DNA from: an uncultured Bulleidia sp.
GTDB taxonomy: Bacteria > Bacillota_I > Bacilli_A > Erysipelotrichales > Erysipelotrichaceae
Reading direction: 5' to 3'
Length of the DNA stretch: 64,000 nucleotides
Assembly (NCBI GenBank): GCA_934754415.1
Contig: CAKVIS010000005.1
Coordinates: forward strand, 1 to 64,000
Within the stretch, counting starts at the first letter, position 1; the number at the start of each line of letters is the position of its first letter. A program made the translations under genes and the position numbers. The notes beneath the pieces were generated by a model. It saw only the letters and a list, made by a program, of their open reading frames with translations. It did not search any database and was not told where the DNA came from. This document shows positions 16,252 to 25,479 of this stretch, piece after piece.

Positions 16252-17856
16252 ATGGAAATGATTAATGGACAGATATTTAAACAGATATTAGAAAGTGGCT
16301 GTAACAACTTAAGAAATGAAAAGAAGGCAATTGATGCACGTAACGTGTTCCCTGTACCTGATGGAGATACAGGAACAAACATGTCTTTAACTTTTTCTAA
16401 TGGTGTTGCAGAAGTTCTTAAGAGTGGATCTGAGGAGCTGGATGTTGTTGCAAAAACTTTAAGCAGAGGCTTATTGATGGGCGCAAGAGGTAACTCTGGT
16501 GTTATTCTTTCTCAGATTTTCAGAGGTTTCTTTAAAGCGGTTAAAGATAAGAAAGAAGTGACTGTACTGGAATTTGCCGAAGCAATGGCAAATGGCTCCA
16601 AGATGGCATATAAAGCAGTTATGCGTCCTGTAGAGGGTACTATTCTGACTGTTGTCAGAGAATCCAGTGAACAGGCTCTGGAATATGTACAGAAACACGA
16701 AGAATGCACTTTACTGGAATATATGACTGTATTATGTGAAAGAGCAAATGTTTCTCTTGATCATACGCCTGATTTACTTCCGGTATTAAAAGAAGCAAAT
16801 GTTGTAGACTCTGGTGGTAGCGGTCTTGTGGTTATTTTTGAAGGTTTCAAGGCCTGCCTGGAAGGAAATCCTGTACAGGAACAGGAAGAAAGTAACCATG
16901 TCGTTGAAGATGAAAATGATAAACGTTCCGGATATTGCACTGAATTTGTTCTGAAAATGAATGCAGACAAGAAGTATTTCAATAAAGAAGATTTCCGCAG
17001 ATCTCTGGAAAAAATCGGTAATGAAATAACTCTGCAGGCTACAGAAGATACTGTTAAGCTTCATGTACATACCATGACTCCTGGTGCAGTATTGACAATG
17101 GCTGAAAAATTTGGTGAATTTGTAAAAGTAAAGATTGAAAACTTCAAAGAAGGTATCAGTGATTCCATTATTGAAGAGGAAGAAGCTCCAGTGGAAGAAA
17201 AGGAATATGGTATTATTACTGTTTCTGCAGGAGAAGGTCTGGCAAATCTGTTTAAGGAATATCGTGCAGATGTAGTGGTATCCGGTGGTCAGACTATGAA
17301 TCCTTCTACAGAAGATATTTGTGGTGCAATTGCCAGAGTACATGCAAAGCATATCTTTATTCTTCCGAATAACTCCAATATTATCATGGCTGCTCAGCAG
17401 GCTGCTGCTGTTACAGATGATAAAGATGTTATTGTTCTGGAAACAAAGTCTGTTACTCAGGGATTGAGTGCATGTATTTCCTTTAACCCTGATGCTACAG
17501 TGGAAGAAAATATTGAAGCTATGTCCGAGGCTATTGCCAATGTAAAAACAGGGCAGGTCACTTATGCTGTTAAAGATACAAGTATGAATGGTGTAGAGAT
17601 TCATGCGGGTGACTATATGGGTCTGTTTGATAAGGAGATTAAACTGACAGCTAAAGATAAAGTAGAAGCTTGTAAAGGCCTCATTAAAGAAATGATTGAT
17701 GAAGATTCTGAAATTGTTACTTTATTGAAAGGTGAAGATGCCAGTGAACAGGAAGTCAATGAGGTTGCATCTTATATTACAGATAACTTCAATGTTGACG
17801 TGGATGTTCAGGATGGCGGACAGCCGGTATATGCGTTTATTATTGGCGTAGAATAG
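16252..17856 (+). CDS. fakA: Fatty acid kinase FakA (DhaL/YloV family), 534 aa
   Basis: ATP-binding subunit that phosphorylates fatty acids carried by FakB so that exogenous fatty acids enter phospholipid synthesis. The DhaL-type kinase domain spans about residues 10-200 with the Mg-ATP signature NVFPVPDGDTGTNM and GARGNSGVILSQ; a middle domain and a DegV-like C-terminal EDD-type region follow. No fakB is in the window. It is co-transcribed with the asp23-like gene and ends at a terminator. Confidence 0.93.
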   Translation: MEMINGQIFKQILESGCNNLRNEKKAIDARNVFPVPDGDTGTNMSLTFSNGVAEVLKSGSEELDVVAKTLSRGLLMGARGNSGVILSQIFRGFFKAVKDKKEVTVLEFAEAMANGSKMAYKAVMRPVEGTILTVVRESSEQALEYVQKHEECTLLEYMTVLCERANVSLDHTPDLLPVLKEANVVDSGGSGLVVIFEGFKACLEGNPVQEQEESNHVVEDENDKRSGYCTEFVLKMNADKKYFNKEDFRRSLEKIGNEITLQATEDTVKLHVHTMTPGAVLTMAEKFGEFVKVKIENFKEGISDSIIEEEEAPVEEKEYGIITVSAGEGLANLFKEYRADVVVSGGQTMNPSTEDICGAIARVHAKHIFILPNNSNIIMAAQQAAAVTDDKDVIVLETKSVTQGLSACISFNPDATVEENIEAMSEAIANVKTGQVTYAVKDTSMNGVEIHAGDYMGLFDKEIKLTAKDKVEACKGLIKEMIDEDSEIVTLLKGEDASEQEVNEVASYITDNFNVDVDVQDGGQPVYAFIIGVE

Positions 17857-17862
17857 TCTATG

Positions 17863-17890
17863 AAGCACTTCTCAGGGAGTGCTTTTTTTT
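17863..17890 (+). terminator. Terminator after fakA
   Basis: AAGCACT and AGTGCTT stem followed by T8. Confidence 0.85.
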
Positions 17891-17953
17891 GTTGGTACAA
17901 AGTGACATTGACTTTCATTGTGTGTATATTACAATTTCTAAAGAGGTTGAGAT

Positions 17954-18493
17954 ATGAATTGTCCGCATTGTCATCATACAATTTCGAAAAACGATACTTA
18001 CTGTACATATTGTGGAAAACCAGTTCCAAAGCACGTATATTTTTCTTTTAAGAAGGTGTGCTTTCTCGTAATTCTTGTGTGTGTGGGTTTGTTTGTCAGC
18101 TTCAGTTACAGATCTTTAGGCTCATACCCTTCAGGTATGTATGCTATGTATGATGAAACAGGAAAAACAATCTGTACGTTATCTTTGCAGAATGACGGAA
18201 AGTATGTTTTTGATGATAAACAGGATTATTCCATGTATAAAGATAATGAAGAACCTGCGATAGTCCTGCATCATAATTTTAAAATCACTGAGAGTGGATT
18301 GACGTGGAAGCCTGAAATAAAAGGTAAATGTGATAAAACGGATTCAGAGTATACGTATATGCTCAAAGATGTATTAGGTGGTCTTTTTGAAGAAAGTGAA
18401 GATGCGTATATGGTATATACAAGCAATACTGTGTATCTTTACAGTGTTAAAGATACTCTTGGAGTATGTTACAGATTTGTGAGGATATCTTAG
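17954..18493 (+). CDS. Zinc-ribbon membrane protein with extracytoplasmic domain, 179 aa
   Basis: An N-terminal zinc ribbon (CPHC at residues 3-6, CTYC at residues 17-20) is followed by one membrane helix (about 34-52) and an outside domain rich in beta-strands (GMYAMYDETGKTICTLSL...). This one-helix sensor-like layout is common in Firmicutes but its role is unknown. AGAGGTTGAG precedes the ATG. The next gene, one base after its stop, has the same architecture, so they are likely paralogues and co-translated. Confidence 0.8.
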   Translation: MNCPHCHHTISKNDTYCTYCGKPVPKHVYFSFKKVCFLVILVCVGLFVSFSYRSLGSYPSGMYAMYDETGKTICTLSLQNDGKYVFDDKQDYSMYKDNEEPAIVLHHNFKITESGLTWKPEIKGKCDKTDSEYTYMLKDVLGGLFEESEDAYMVYTSNTVYLYSVKDTLGVCYRFVRIS

Positions 18494-18494
18494 T

Positions 18495-18959
18495 ATGGAA
18501 TGCCCAAAGTGTCATAAACAGATTCAGGATAACAGTAAGTTTTGCAGATATTGCGGTTCTAAGATTCCTGACAAACATAAAATATCTCTGTATAAAAATC
18601 CTGCTTTTCCATATGCAGGTATCAGTATTCTTGTGCTTCTGGCATTACTGTGCATCGGATATATGCTGTATCCCAAACCAGTTTCCTATGTGATAGAGGG
18701 AACGTATTCAGATGATCAGAGAACTCTTGAGTTGCTCAACGATGGAACTGCCTCGTTTACAGATATTGATGGTATTACGTATACTGGATATTATACTGTG
18801 TCCAATGATACTCATGTTATAGATGTTGGAATGGCAGATCAAAGTGGAAAAAGTGTGGAAATGCAGGTTATACTGGAAAATACAGAAGCTGTTATTTTCC
18901 AGAAAAAGAGTAATTATCAGGCTTTGCGGTACAGGCTGATGTATACAAAGGAGGGATAG
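18495..18959 (+). CDS. Zinc-ribbon membrane protein with extracytoplasmic domain, 154 aa
   Basis: Same plan as the upstream gene: zinc ribbon (CPKC at residues 3-6, CRYC at residues 17-20, CGSKIP), one membrane helix (about 39-58), then an outside domain with GTYSDDQRTLELLNDGT, which recalls small lipocalin-like or DUF domains that read a ligand through repeated beta-strands. GAGGAT lies inside the end of the previous gene. Function unknown. Confidence 0.8.
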   Translation: MECPKCHKQIQDNSKFCRYCGSKIPDKHKISLYKNPAFPYAGISILVLLALLCIGYMLYPKPVSYVIEGTYSDDQRTLELLNDGTASFTDIDGITYTGYYTVSNDTHVIDVGMADQSGKSVEMQVILENTEAVIFQKKSNYQALRYRLMYTKEG

Positions 18960-19103
18960 GAAATACAGATTTTTCTTAAAATGCTATAAGCAAAATTTGT
19001 TATAACTCTGGCAAGTATCTTATGTGATGGTTCGTGGTTTTGTGGGGAAAAGAATGCAAAAATAATTTTACTGGGAGAATCGAAGATGTATGCGATTGCA
19101 TTG

Positions 19104-19130
19104 TATAATGCTAAGAACGGTTAGTTCTTA
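19104..19130 (+). promoter_or_regulatory. mupG promoter -10 with inverted repeat at +1
   Basis: A perfect TATAAT (19104-19109) is followed two bases later by TAAGAAC-N5-GTTCTTA (19112-19130). The position over the start site suits a repressor operator, or a 5'-end hairpin in the mRNA. The -35 region is poor, so an activator may be needed. Confidence 0.55.
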
Positions 19131-19203
19131 AATAAGCTGAGGTGCATAACTTTGTGGCAAATTGAGTCTTTAGATAAAAATGACTCTGAAAGGTGAAGAA
19201 AAA

Positions 19204-20292
19204 ATGAAAAGATTAGGTATTTCCGTATATCCGGAACACTCCAAAAAGGAGGAAATGTATGCATATATTCGCAAAGCGGGTAAATTAGGTTTCAGAAGAG
19301 TATTTACATGCTTTTTAAGCGTTAATGAAGATGTGGATGCTCTGGTGAAGAATTTCTCTGAATTATGCAGTGTGGCTCATGAGAATGATATGGCTGTTTC
19401 TGTAGATACAAATCCTGATGTTTTTAAAAAGCTAGGTGCTACGCCATATGATCTGTCTGTCTTTAAAAAAATTGGTTTTGATATTATTCGCTTAGACGGT
19501 CATTTTGGAGATCAGGAAGATATTGCCATTACACACAATTCTTATGGACTGAAAATTGAATATAATGCTTCAGGATCTATCAATATCCCATTTATGATTC
19601 AATGTGGTGCAGATCAGGAAAATATGTGTATGTGTTCTAACTTCTTCCCTCAAAGACATACAGGTATGGGGTTACAAAGATATATTGACCTGCATTCTTT
19701 CTATAAGAAGACAGGGTTACGTGTGGCAAGTTTCATTTCCTCCAATCAGGAAAATACATTTGGTCCGTGGCCTGTATTTGATGGTCTTCCAACAATCGAG
19801 ATGCATAGAGATCTTCCGGTAGACCTGCAGTTAAGGCATATGAATGCCATGAATTATTGTCAGGATATTCTGATTGGCAACTGTTATGCCTCAGATGAAG
19901 AACTGGAAACTCTGTCTAAAACAGATCTTACCAAGATCAATATGAAAGTTGAACTTGAAAAAGATATTACAGATACAGAAAAAGAAATCATTTTTTATTC
20001 CAAACATGAGTCCAGAGATGACTGTAATGATTTAATTGTACGTTCTTCCATGCCTAGAGTTATTTTCAAGGGAAAACCAATCCCTGAAAGAAAGAGAGAA
20101 TCTGCAATGGTACACAGGGGAGACCTTGTTATCGTTAACGATAATCTTGAACATTACAGAGGTGAAATCTGGATTATTCTCAAAGATATGGAATTATCCA
20201 ACCAGTACAATGTAGTGGGTCATCTGAAAGAGAATGAAGATATTCTTCTCGACTGGATCAAACCTAGATATGCATTTGGTTTTATTGAATAA
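19204..20292 (+). CDS. mupG: MupG-type 6-phospho-N-acetylmuramidase (DUF871), 362 aa
   Basis: The characterised S. aureus MupG cleaves MurNAc-6P-GlcNAc after PTS import of the disaccharide, in peptidoglycan recycling. The sequence shows the TIM-barrel N-terminal domain (GISVYPEHS; GFRRVFTCFLS; GFDIIRLDGHFG) and the cyclophilin-like C-terminal domain (about residue 240 on). Start at 19204 (MKRLGISVYP) follows AGGTG by eight bases. No MurNAc PTS or murQ is adjacent; nagA is about 37 kb away. Gene symbol by homology. Confidence 0.88.
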   Translation: MKRLGISVYPEHSKKEEMYAYIRKAGKLGFRRVFTCFLSVNEDVDALVKNFSELCSVAHENDMAVSVDTNPDVFKKLGATPYDLSVFKKIGFDIIRLDGHFGDQEDIAITHNSYGLKIEYNASGSINIPFMIQCGADQENMCMCSNFFPQRHTGMGLQRYIDLHSFYKKTGLRVASFISSNQENTFGPWPVFDGLPTIEMHRDLPVDLQLRHMNAMNYCQDILIGNCYASDEELETLSKTDLTKINMKVELEKDITDTEKEIIFYSKHESRDDCNDLIVRSSMPRVIFKGKPIPERKRESAMVHRGDLVIVNDNLEHYRGEIWIILKDMELSNQYNVVGHLKENEDILLDWIKPRYAFGFIE

Positions 20293-20300
20293 GCGTGCCG

Positions 20301-20326
20301 AAGATGGTCAGTAATGATCATCTTTT
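20301..20326 (+). terminator. Terminator after mupG
   Basis: AAGATGGTCA and TGATCATCTT form a 10-bp stem with one G-T pair, a 4-nt loop and T5. Confidence 0.82.
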
Positions 20327-20335
20327 TAAAACGTA

Positions 20336-20362
20336 AAAAGGTAGTTTTTTCAACTACCTTTT
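20336..20362 (-). terminator. Bidirectional terminator overlapping the nrdG stop
   Basis: AAAAGGTAGTT and AACTACCTTTT form an 11-bp stem. The nrdG stop codon (20354-20356) lies in one arm. A and T runs on both sides suit both strands. Confidence 0.8.
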
Positions 20363-20881
20363 GACTTCTTTTAAGACAATTCTGTGCTGTTTTAAAGTTT
20401 CCTGCATATTGATGACCCTCTGATTTTCACTTCCTCTGAAACTCAGAGAGATATTTTTGAGCTCATCTACAAAAGGCCCATCAACCAGTACATCCAGATA
20501 AGATACCATTTCATCTGTAGTATCAAAGTATCTTTTACCATTAGGTACCAGATCTCTGTCGTAGATAAATCCTGTATAAGACCAGATGGTTTTATCCGGA
20601 TACATTTGTTTTACTTTACGTAAGAGGGGCAGAAGTGCTTTTTGATTTTCCTGTTCAAAAGGTTCTCCACCAAGCAAGGTTAATCCCTCAATATAGTCTG
20701 GTTTTAAGGCTTCCAGGATCTCTTTCTCTGTTTCCTGGGTATATTCCTGCCCATAGTGAAAGTTCCATGTTTCAGGCTGAAAACAGTTTTTACAGTGATT
20801 TGTGCATCCTGAAACAAAGAGGGTAACTCTTACGCCTTCTCCGTCAGCAATATCATATTTTTTAATTGTTCCATAGTACAT
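20354..20881 (-). CDS. nrdG: Anaerobic ribonucleotide reductase activating protein, 175 aa
   Basis: Radical SAM enzyme that makes the glycyl radical on NrdD. The cluster ligands are Cys26, Cys30 and Cys33 (CTNHCKNC), and the GGEPF motif binds SAM. Start at 20881 (MYYGTIKKYDI) is preferred because GGAG is nine bases upstream; the ATG at 20887 leaves only three. It lies downstream of nrdD, separated by a hairpin, so expression is probably lower than that of nrdD. Confidence 0.96.
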   Translation of the reverse strand: MYYGTIKKYDIADGEGVRVTLFVSGCTNHCKNCFQPETWNFHYGQEYTQETEKEILEALKPDYIEGLTLLGGEPFEQENQKALLPLLRKVKQMYPDKTIWSYTGFIYDRDLVPNGKRYFDTTDEMVSYLDVLVDGPFVDELKNISLSFRGSENQRVINMQETLKQHRIVLKEVKR

Positions 20882-20902
20882 ATGCATTTTCTCCGGTTAA
20901 AG

Positions 20903-20928
20903 AAAAACCACAGAATTTGTGGTTTTTT
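20903..20928 (-). terminator. Hairpin between nrdD and nrdG
   Basis: AAAACCACA and TGTGGTTTT stem with short loop and T-run on either strand. It can act as a partial terminator that lowers nrdG relative to nrdD. Confidence 0.75.
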
Positions 20929-20936
20929 CTTTTTAC

Positions 20937-23135
20937 TTATAAATGTAAGACACGTTCTTTGATTTCTTCGGTTCTTCCCTGATTCCAGTATTGAGTACCG
21001 ATATATCCGCAGGTACGTCTTGCAACATTCATTGTGTTTTGATCAGTATTACCACAGTTTGGACATTTCCAGATTAATTTGTGATTTTCATCTTCTACGA
21101 TTTGAATTTCTCCGTCATATCCGCATTTCTGACAATAGTCACTCTTGGTGTTCAGTTCTGCGTACATGATTGTATTATAGATGTGTTTTATCAATGCAAG
21201 TACGGCAGGGATATTGTTCTGCATGTTAGGGACTTCTACATAAGAGATTGCTCCTCCAGGAGATAACTGCTGGAATTTAGATTCGAATGTGAGTTTGTCA
21301 AATGCGTTGATGTTTTCAGTTACATGGATGTGATAAGAATTAGTGATATAACTTCTGTCTGTAACACCTTCAATGATACCAAAACGCTTTTGCAGACATT
21401 TTGCAAATTTATAAGTGGTGGATTCCATTGGTGTTCCGTAAACGGAGAAATCAATGTTTGTTTCCTGTTTCCACTTGTTGCATGCATCGTTTAAGTGTTG
21501 CATGACTTTCAGACCAAATTCCTGTCCTTTTTCAGATGTATGAGATTCTTTGGTCATGTATTTTACACATTCATATAATCCGCCATAGCCTAAAGAAATA
21601 GTGGAATACCCATTAAATAGCAGTTTATCGATTTTTTCACCTTTTTTAAGTCTTGCAATCGCACCATATTGCCATAGGATAGGGGCGACATCGCTTGGTG
21701 TTCCAAGCAGTCGGTTGTGACGAATCATTAATGCTTTATAGCATAGATTCAGTCTTTCATCAAATAATTTCCAGAAAGTATCGAAATCACCCTTGGAAGA
21801 GCATGCTACGTCTACAAGGTTGATAGTAACAACACCCTGGTTAAAACGGCCATAATATTTATGCTTGCCATCGTAATTCATGGCGCTGGACATATTGCCA
21901 AGACCTTTATCTGTAAATCTGTCAGGAGTCAGGAAAGATCTGCATCCCATGCATGGATAGACATCGCCCTTTAATTCTTTCATAACTTTGGCACTGATAT
22001 AGTCTGGCACCATTCTTTTTGCAGTACACTCCGCAGCAAGCTTTGTCAGATAGTAATATTTAGAATCTTCGTGGATGTTGTCTTCATCAAGGCAATAAAT
22101 CAACTTAGGAAAAGCAGGGGTGATATATACGCCTTTTTCATTTTTAACACCCAGCATTCTCTGTTTGAGCATTTCTTCGATAATCAATGCAAGGTCATCT
22201 CTTGTCTGGCCTTCAGGAACTTCATCAAGATACATGAATACTGTGACGAATGGTGCCTGACCGTTGGTTGTCATCAATGTAATAATCTGGTACTGAATGG
22301 TCTGTACACCATCTTTAATTTCTTTACGTACACGTTCTTCAGCAACTTTTTTTACCGCTTCATCGTTAACTTCAATATTAGCTTCAATAAATTCCTGGCG
22401 TACATTTTTCAGATGACGCTGTCTTGATACTTCTACGAATGGAGCAAGATGTGCCAGTGTGATTGTCTGCCCTCCATACTGGTTACTTGCAACCTGAGCA
22501 ATAATCTGAGTGGCGATATTGCAGGCTGTGGAAAAAGAATGTGGCTTTTCAATCAGAGTTTCAGTAATGACTGTACCGTTTTGCAACATATCTTCCAGAT
22601 TGACAAGACAGCAGTTGTACATTGGCTGAGCAAAGTAATCAGCATCGTGGAAATGTATAATGCCTTTTTCGTGAGCTTCAATGATTTCCTTTGGCAATAA
22701 GAAACGTTTAGTTATATCTTTGGAAACTTCACCGGCCATATAGTCTCTCTGTGTAGAGTTCACTGTAGGGTTCTTATTGGAGTTTTCCTGTTTGGCTTCT
22801 TCGTTATTACGGTCAATCAGAGAAAGGATCTGTTTATCTGTGGAGTTAGCTTTACGTACAAGAGCTCTTTCATAGCGGTAGGTGATGTAATTCTTTGCGA
22901 CTGCATAGCCACCTTCAGCCATGATTTCAGTTTCCACCATATCCTGGATTTCTTCCACACCAACAGATCTGTGAAGGGAATTGCATTTTTGCAGTACTCT
23001 TGAGACAATCTGTGTAATTGTGGAATCATCAATTCTTTTCTTTGGGTTTGTTGCAGCGTTTGCTTTACGTACTGCAGCGTCTATTTTTTCAGGGGTGAAA
23101 GTAACTTCTTCACCACTTCTTTTAATGACATTCAT
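20937..23135 (-). CDS. nrdD: Anaerobic ribonucleoside-triphosphate reductase (class III), 732 aa
   Basis: Glycyl-radical enzyme that reduces NTPs to dNTPs without oxygen. The N-terminal ATP-cone (KRSGEEVTFTPEKIDAAVRKA) is an allosteric site; the barrel follows. A C-terminal four-cysteine zinc site (CQKCGYDG ... CPNCGN) precedes the radical loop RRTCGYIG, with Gly710 the expected radical. GGAGG lies seven bases before the ATG. It implies a strictly or facultatively anaerobic lifestyle. Start-proximal inverted repeat is listed separately. Confidence 0.97.
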   Translation of the reverse strand: MNVIKRSGEEVTFTPEKIDAAVRKANAATNPKKRIDDSTITQIVSRVLQKCNSLHRSVGVEEIQDMVETEIMAEGGYAVAKNYITYRYERALVRKANSTDKQILSLIDRNNEEAKQENSNKNPTVNSTQRDYMAGEVSKDITKRFLLPKEIIEAHEKGIIHFHDADYFAQPMYNCCLVNLEDMLQNGTVITETLIEKPHSFSTACNIATQIIAQVASNQYGGQTITLAHLAPFVEVSRQRHLKNVRQEFIEANIEVNDEAVKKVAEERVRKEIKDGVQTIQYQIITLMTTNGQAPFVTVFMYLDEVPEGQTRDDLALIIEEMLKQRMLGVKNEKGVYITPAFPKLIYCLDEDNIHEDSKYYYLTKLAAECTAKRMVPDYISAKVMKELKGDVYPCMGCRSFLTPDRFTDKGLGNMSSAMNYDGKHKYYGRFNQGVVTINLVDVACSSKGDFDTFWKLFDERLNLCYKALMIRHNRLLGTPSDVAPILWQYGAIARLKKGEKIDKLLFNGYSTISLGYGGLYECVKYMTKESHTSEKGQEFGLKVMQHLNDACNKWKQETNIDFSVYGTPMESTTYKFAKCLQKRFGIIEGVTDRSYITNSYHIHVTENINAFDKLTFESKFQQLSPGGAISYVEVPNMQNNIPAVLALIKHIYNTIMYAELNTKSDYCQKCGYDGEIQIVEDENHKLIWKCPNCGNTDQNTMNVARRTCGYIGTQYWNQGRTEEIKERVLHL

Positions 23136-23148
23136 ATGGTAACCTCCG

Positions 23149-23174
23149 AAAATAGTTGGAAACGCAACTATTTT
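23149..23174 (-). promoter_or_regulatory. Perfect inverted repeat in the nrdD leader
   Basis: AAAATAGTTG-N6-CAACTATTTT lies between the nrdD promoter and its GGAGG (23143-23147). It could be a repressor operator or an RNA hairpin abutting the ribosome binding site. It does not match the NrdR box or Rex site consensus I know. Confidence 0.6.
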
Positions 23175-23188
23175 TAACTAGCAAGCAA

Positions 23189-23216
23189 ATTATACGGCAT
23201 ACAGGAATAAAAACAA
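23189..23216 (-). promoter_or_regulatory. nrdD promoter
   Basis: On the minus strand, TTGTTT (23216-23211), 16-bp spacer and a perfect TATAAT (23194-23189). Confidence 0.75.
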
Positions 23217-23394
23217 GCAATTTGATTCACTTTGGTACATGAAAATTTTAGTGTCATTTTCAGAAAAGATAAGAAAGAAAGGATGGCAATTAGAAAAATG
23301 GATATTCTTCAGAATGGAATTGAAACTTTATTTCCAAAAACAATTCTTGAATGCAGAACAAGTATGCTAATATAGAAAAGGAAGTGAGGTTTTT

Positions 23395-24810
23395 ATGGCT
23401 TTTGATTCTTTAAGTGATCGCCTGAACAGTGCGATGCGTAATGTTGTCGGTAAAGGAAAACTGACAGATAAAAATATGGAAGATATGCTCAAGGAAGTGC
23501 GACTTGCATTACTTGAAGCTGATGTGAATTACAAAATTGTTAAAGACTTTCTGGAGGAAGTCAGAGAAAAAGCACGTGGTGAAAATGTTCTGAATTCAGT
23601 AGAACCAGGAGAGATGCTGGTTAAAATTGTACATGATCAGATTATTGAGTTGCTTGGTAATGAAGATGCCGAAGTGCATTTTAAAGAAGAAGGCATTACT
23701 ACTTTAATGATGGTAGGTTTGCAGGGTACTGGTAAAACAACTTCTGCAGCTAAGATTGCGTCTATCTTTAAACGTAAAAAAGAACGTCACGTATTGATGA
23801 TTGCAGCAGACGTTATCAGACCTGCAGCGATTGAACAGTTACAGACACTTGGCAAGGAAATCGAAGTGGATGTTTTTTCTCTCGGTGCTGAAACAAGTGC
23901 GCTTGAAACTGTAAAGCAGGGTATGAACTATGCAAAGGCAAGTGGTTTTGATACGGTTATCATTGATACTGCGGGACGTTTACACATTGATGAAGAACTG
24001 ATGAATGAATTAAAGCAGATTAATGCTCTGGTGCATCCTGATGAAATCTTACTGACTGTAGATGCTATGACAGGTCAGGATATTGTCAATGTGGCTGGTG
24101 CATTTAAAGATGCACTGCCTCTGACTGGTCTTGTTGTAACCAAGTTCGATGGTGATTCCAGAGGTGGTGGAGTTCTATCTGTAAAGAAAATTACCAATGT
24201 TCCTGTTAAGTTTGTCGGTGAGGGTGAAAAGATTGAAGATATGGACGTCTTCCATCCAGACCGTATGGCCGACAGAATTCTTGGAATGGGCGATGTTGTT
24301 TCTCTTGTAGAAAAAGCTCAGGAAAAGATGGATATGGAAGAGGCTCAGCGCGCTGCTGAAAAGATGATGAACGGGCAGTTTGATCTTGATGACATGCTCA
24401 AACAGTTTGAACAGATTGAAAAGATGGGCCCTTTAAGCGGTATTATGAAAATGTTGCCGGGAATGAACCAGTATGCTGGTCTGATTGATGAATCCAAAAC
24501 AGGTGGTGCCATGAAGCACTCTAAAGCTATCATTCAGTCTATGACAAAATGGGAAAGACAGAATCCGGATAAGATTCGTTCCACCATGAAAAAAAGAATT
24601 GCGGCTGGTAGTGGTACATCCTTAAATGATGTCAATAAACTTCTGAATCAGTTTACAAAAATGAAAAAGACCATGGACAGAGTCGGAGCACTTGGAAGAA
24701 GTGGTAACCTTAATGAAGAGAGCCTGGAAAACATGATGAATTCCATGACTAAGCAGGCAAATATTGATCCGAAGCAGCTGGAAGAAATGAAGAGAAAATT
24801 TAAAATTTAA
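23395..24810 (+). CDS. ffh: Signal recognition particle protein Ffh, 471 aa
   Basis: SRP54 GTPase that, with the SRP RNA, targets ribosomes making membrane proteins to FtsY. N domain, then G domain with G1 GLQGTGKTT (about residue 108), DTAGRLH and [10 protein letters not shown], and a methionine-rich M domain from about residue 300 ([15 protein letters not shown], then a Met-rich tail). An extended -10-like TGCTAATAT lies upstream. The usual upstream ylxM is absent here. Confidence 0.97.
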   Translation: MAFDSLSDRLNSAMRNVVGKGKLTDKNMEDMLKEVRLALLEADVNYKIVKDFLEEVREKARGENVLNSVEPGEMLVKIVHDQIIELLGNEDAEVHFKEEGITTLMMVGLQGTGKTTSAAKIASIFKRKKERHVLMIAADVIRPAAIEQLQTLGKEIEVDVFSLGAETSALETVKQGMNYAKASGFDTVIIDTAGRLHIDEELMNELKQINALVHPDEILLTVDAMTGQDIVNVAGAFKDALPLTGLVVTKFDGDSRGGGVLSVKKITNVPVKFVGEGEKIEDMDVFHPDRMADRILGMGDVVSLVEKAQEKMDMEEAQRAAEKMMNGQFDLDDMLKQFEQIEKMGPLSGIMKMLPGMNQYAGLIDESKTGGAMKHSKAIIQSMTKWERQNPDKIRSTMKKRIAAGSGTSLNDVNKLLNQFTKMKKTMDRVGALGRSGNLNEESLENMMNSMTKQANIDPKQLEEMKRKFKI

Positions 24811-24815
24811 ATTGT

Positions 24816-24847
24816 TAAGGTGTCAAGTGAAAATACTTGACACCTTA
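24816..24847 (+). other. Perfect 13-bp intercistronic hairpin between ffh and rpsP
   Basis: TAAGGTGTCAAGT and ACTTGACACCTTA with a 6-nt loop, starting five bases after the ffh stop. There is no T-run after it, so it is unlikely to be a simple terminator; it may stabilise or mark a processed mRNA end. Confidence 0.7.
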
Positions 24848-24892
24848 TTAGATGATGAGTATACTAACTACGAAATCAAGGAGGATATTCAC

Positions 24893-25177
24893 ATGGCAGT
24901 TAAATTACGTTTAAAGAGAACAGGTGCTAAGAAAGCACCTAGATACCGTATCGTTGTTGCGGATTCCCGTACACGTCGTGATGGTCGTGAAATCGAAACA
25001 ATCGGTTTTATTAACCCAACAACAGAACCTGAAACAGTAGTTGTAGATAAAGAAAAAGCTATGGCTTGGTTAAAGAATGGTGCTCAGCCTTCTGATACTG
25101 TTCGTAACATCTTATCTCGTCAGGGCGTTATGAAAGAGTTCCATGAGCAGAAGCTCGCCGCAAAGGCAAAGAAGTAA
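24893..25177 (+). CDS. rpsP: 30S ribosomal protein S16, 94 aa
   Basis: Small-subunit assembly protein. The N-terminus [19 protein letters not shown] and the [11 protein letters not shown] segment are diagnostic. Start at 24893 follows CAAGGAGG; an upstream in-frame extension is rejected. Part of ffh-rpsP-khpA. Confidence 0.98.
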   Translation: MAVKLRLKRTGAKKAPRYRIVVADSRTRRDGREIETIGFINPTTEPETVVVDKEKAMAWLKNGAQPSDTVRNILSRQGVMKEFHEQKLAAKAKK

Positions 25178-25181
25178 TTCC

Positions 25182-25427
25182 ATGTCAGACTTGGAACAAG
25201 TTCTATGGGACCTCATTCAGCCAATGGTCAATGAACCTGAAAAAGTTGAAATCTCTACATCTGAAGGTGAAAGCGGTAAGGAAATTATTCTTACAGTTAA
25301 AGCAAGTGACGATGATGTTGCCCGTCTTATTGGTAAAAAAGGGATTATGGCAAGCAGCTTACGTCAGGTAATGGGTGTTGCTTCTCATAAATTTGGCAAG
25401 AGAGTTTCTATTAAATTCTGCAAGTAA
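25182..25427 (+). CDS. khpA: KH-domain RNA-binding protein KhpA, 81 aa
   Basis: Small RNA-binding protein which, with KhpB/EloR, affects cell elongation and division in Gram-positive bacteria. It has one KH fold with the GxxG loop in LIGKKGIMA. Start at 25182 lies four bases after the rpsP stop and is the usual N-terminus (MSDLEQVLWDL). A terminator follows, so it closes the ffh operon. Confidence 0.93.
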   Translation: MSDLEQVLWDLIQPMVNEPEKVEISTSEGESGKEIILTVKASDDDVARLIGKKGIMASSLRQVMGVASHKFGKRVSIKFCK

Positions 25428-25436
25428 TGAGGAAGG

Positions 25437-25465
25437 AAGAACATGCGTAAGTGTGTTCTTTTTTT
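25437..25465 (+). terminator. Terminator after khpA
   Basis: AAGAACA and TGTTCTT stem followed by T7; the T-run merges into the rimM promoter. Confidence 0.8.
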
Positions 25466-25473
25466 GTTATAAT
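25465..25473 (+). promoter_or_regulatory. Extended -10 promoter placing +1 at the rimM ATG
   Basis: TGT followed by TATAAT (25468-25473) is a full extended -10. The ATG at 25480 begins seven bases later, where transcription should start, and there is no ribosome binding site. Confidence 0.75.
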
Positions 25474-25479
25474 GAAGCC

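Noticed and set aside
16786..17604. 272-codon antisense frame in fakA
   Set aside because: FakA is unambiguous on the other strand; the antisense product is Cys/Phe/Asn-rich, typical of a shadow frame.
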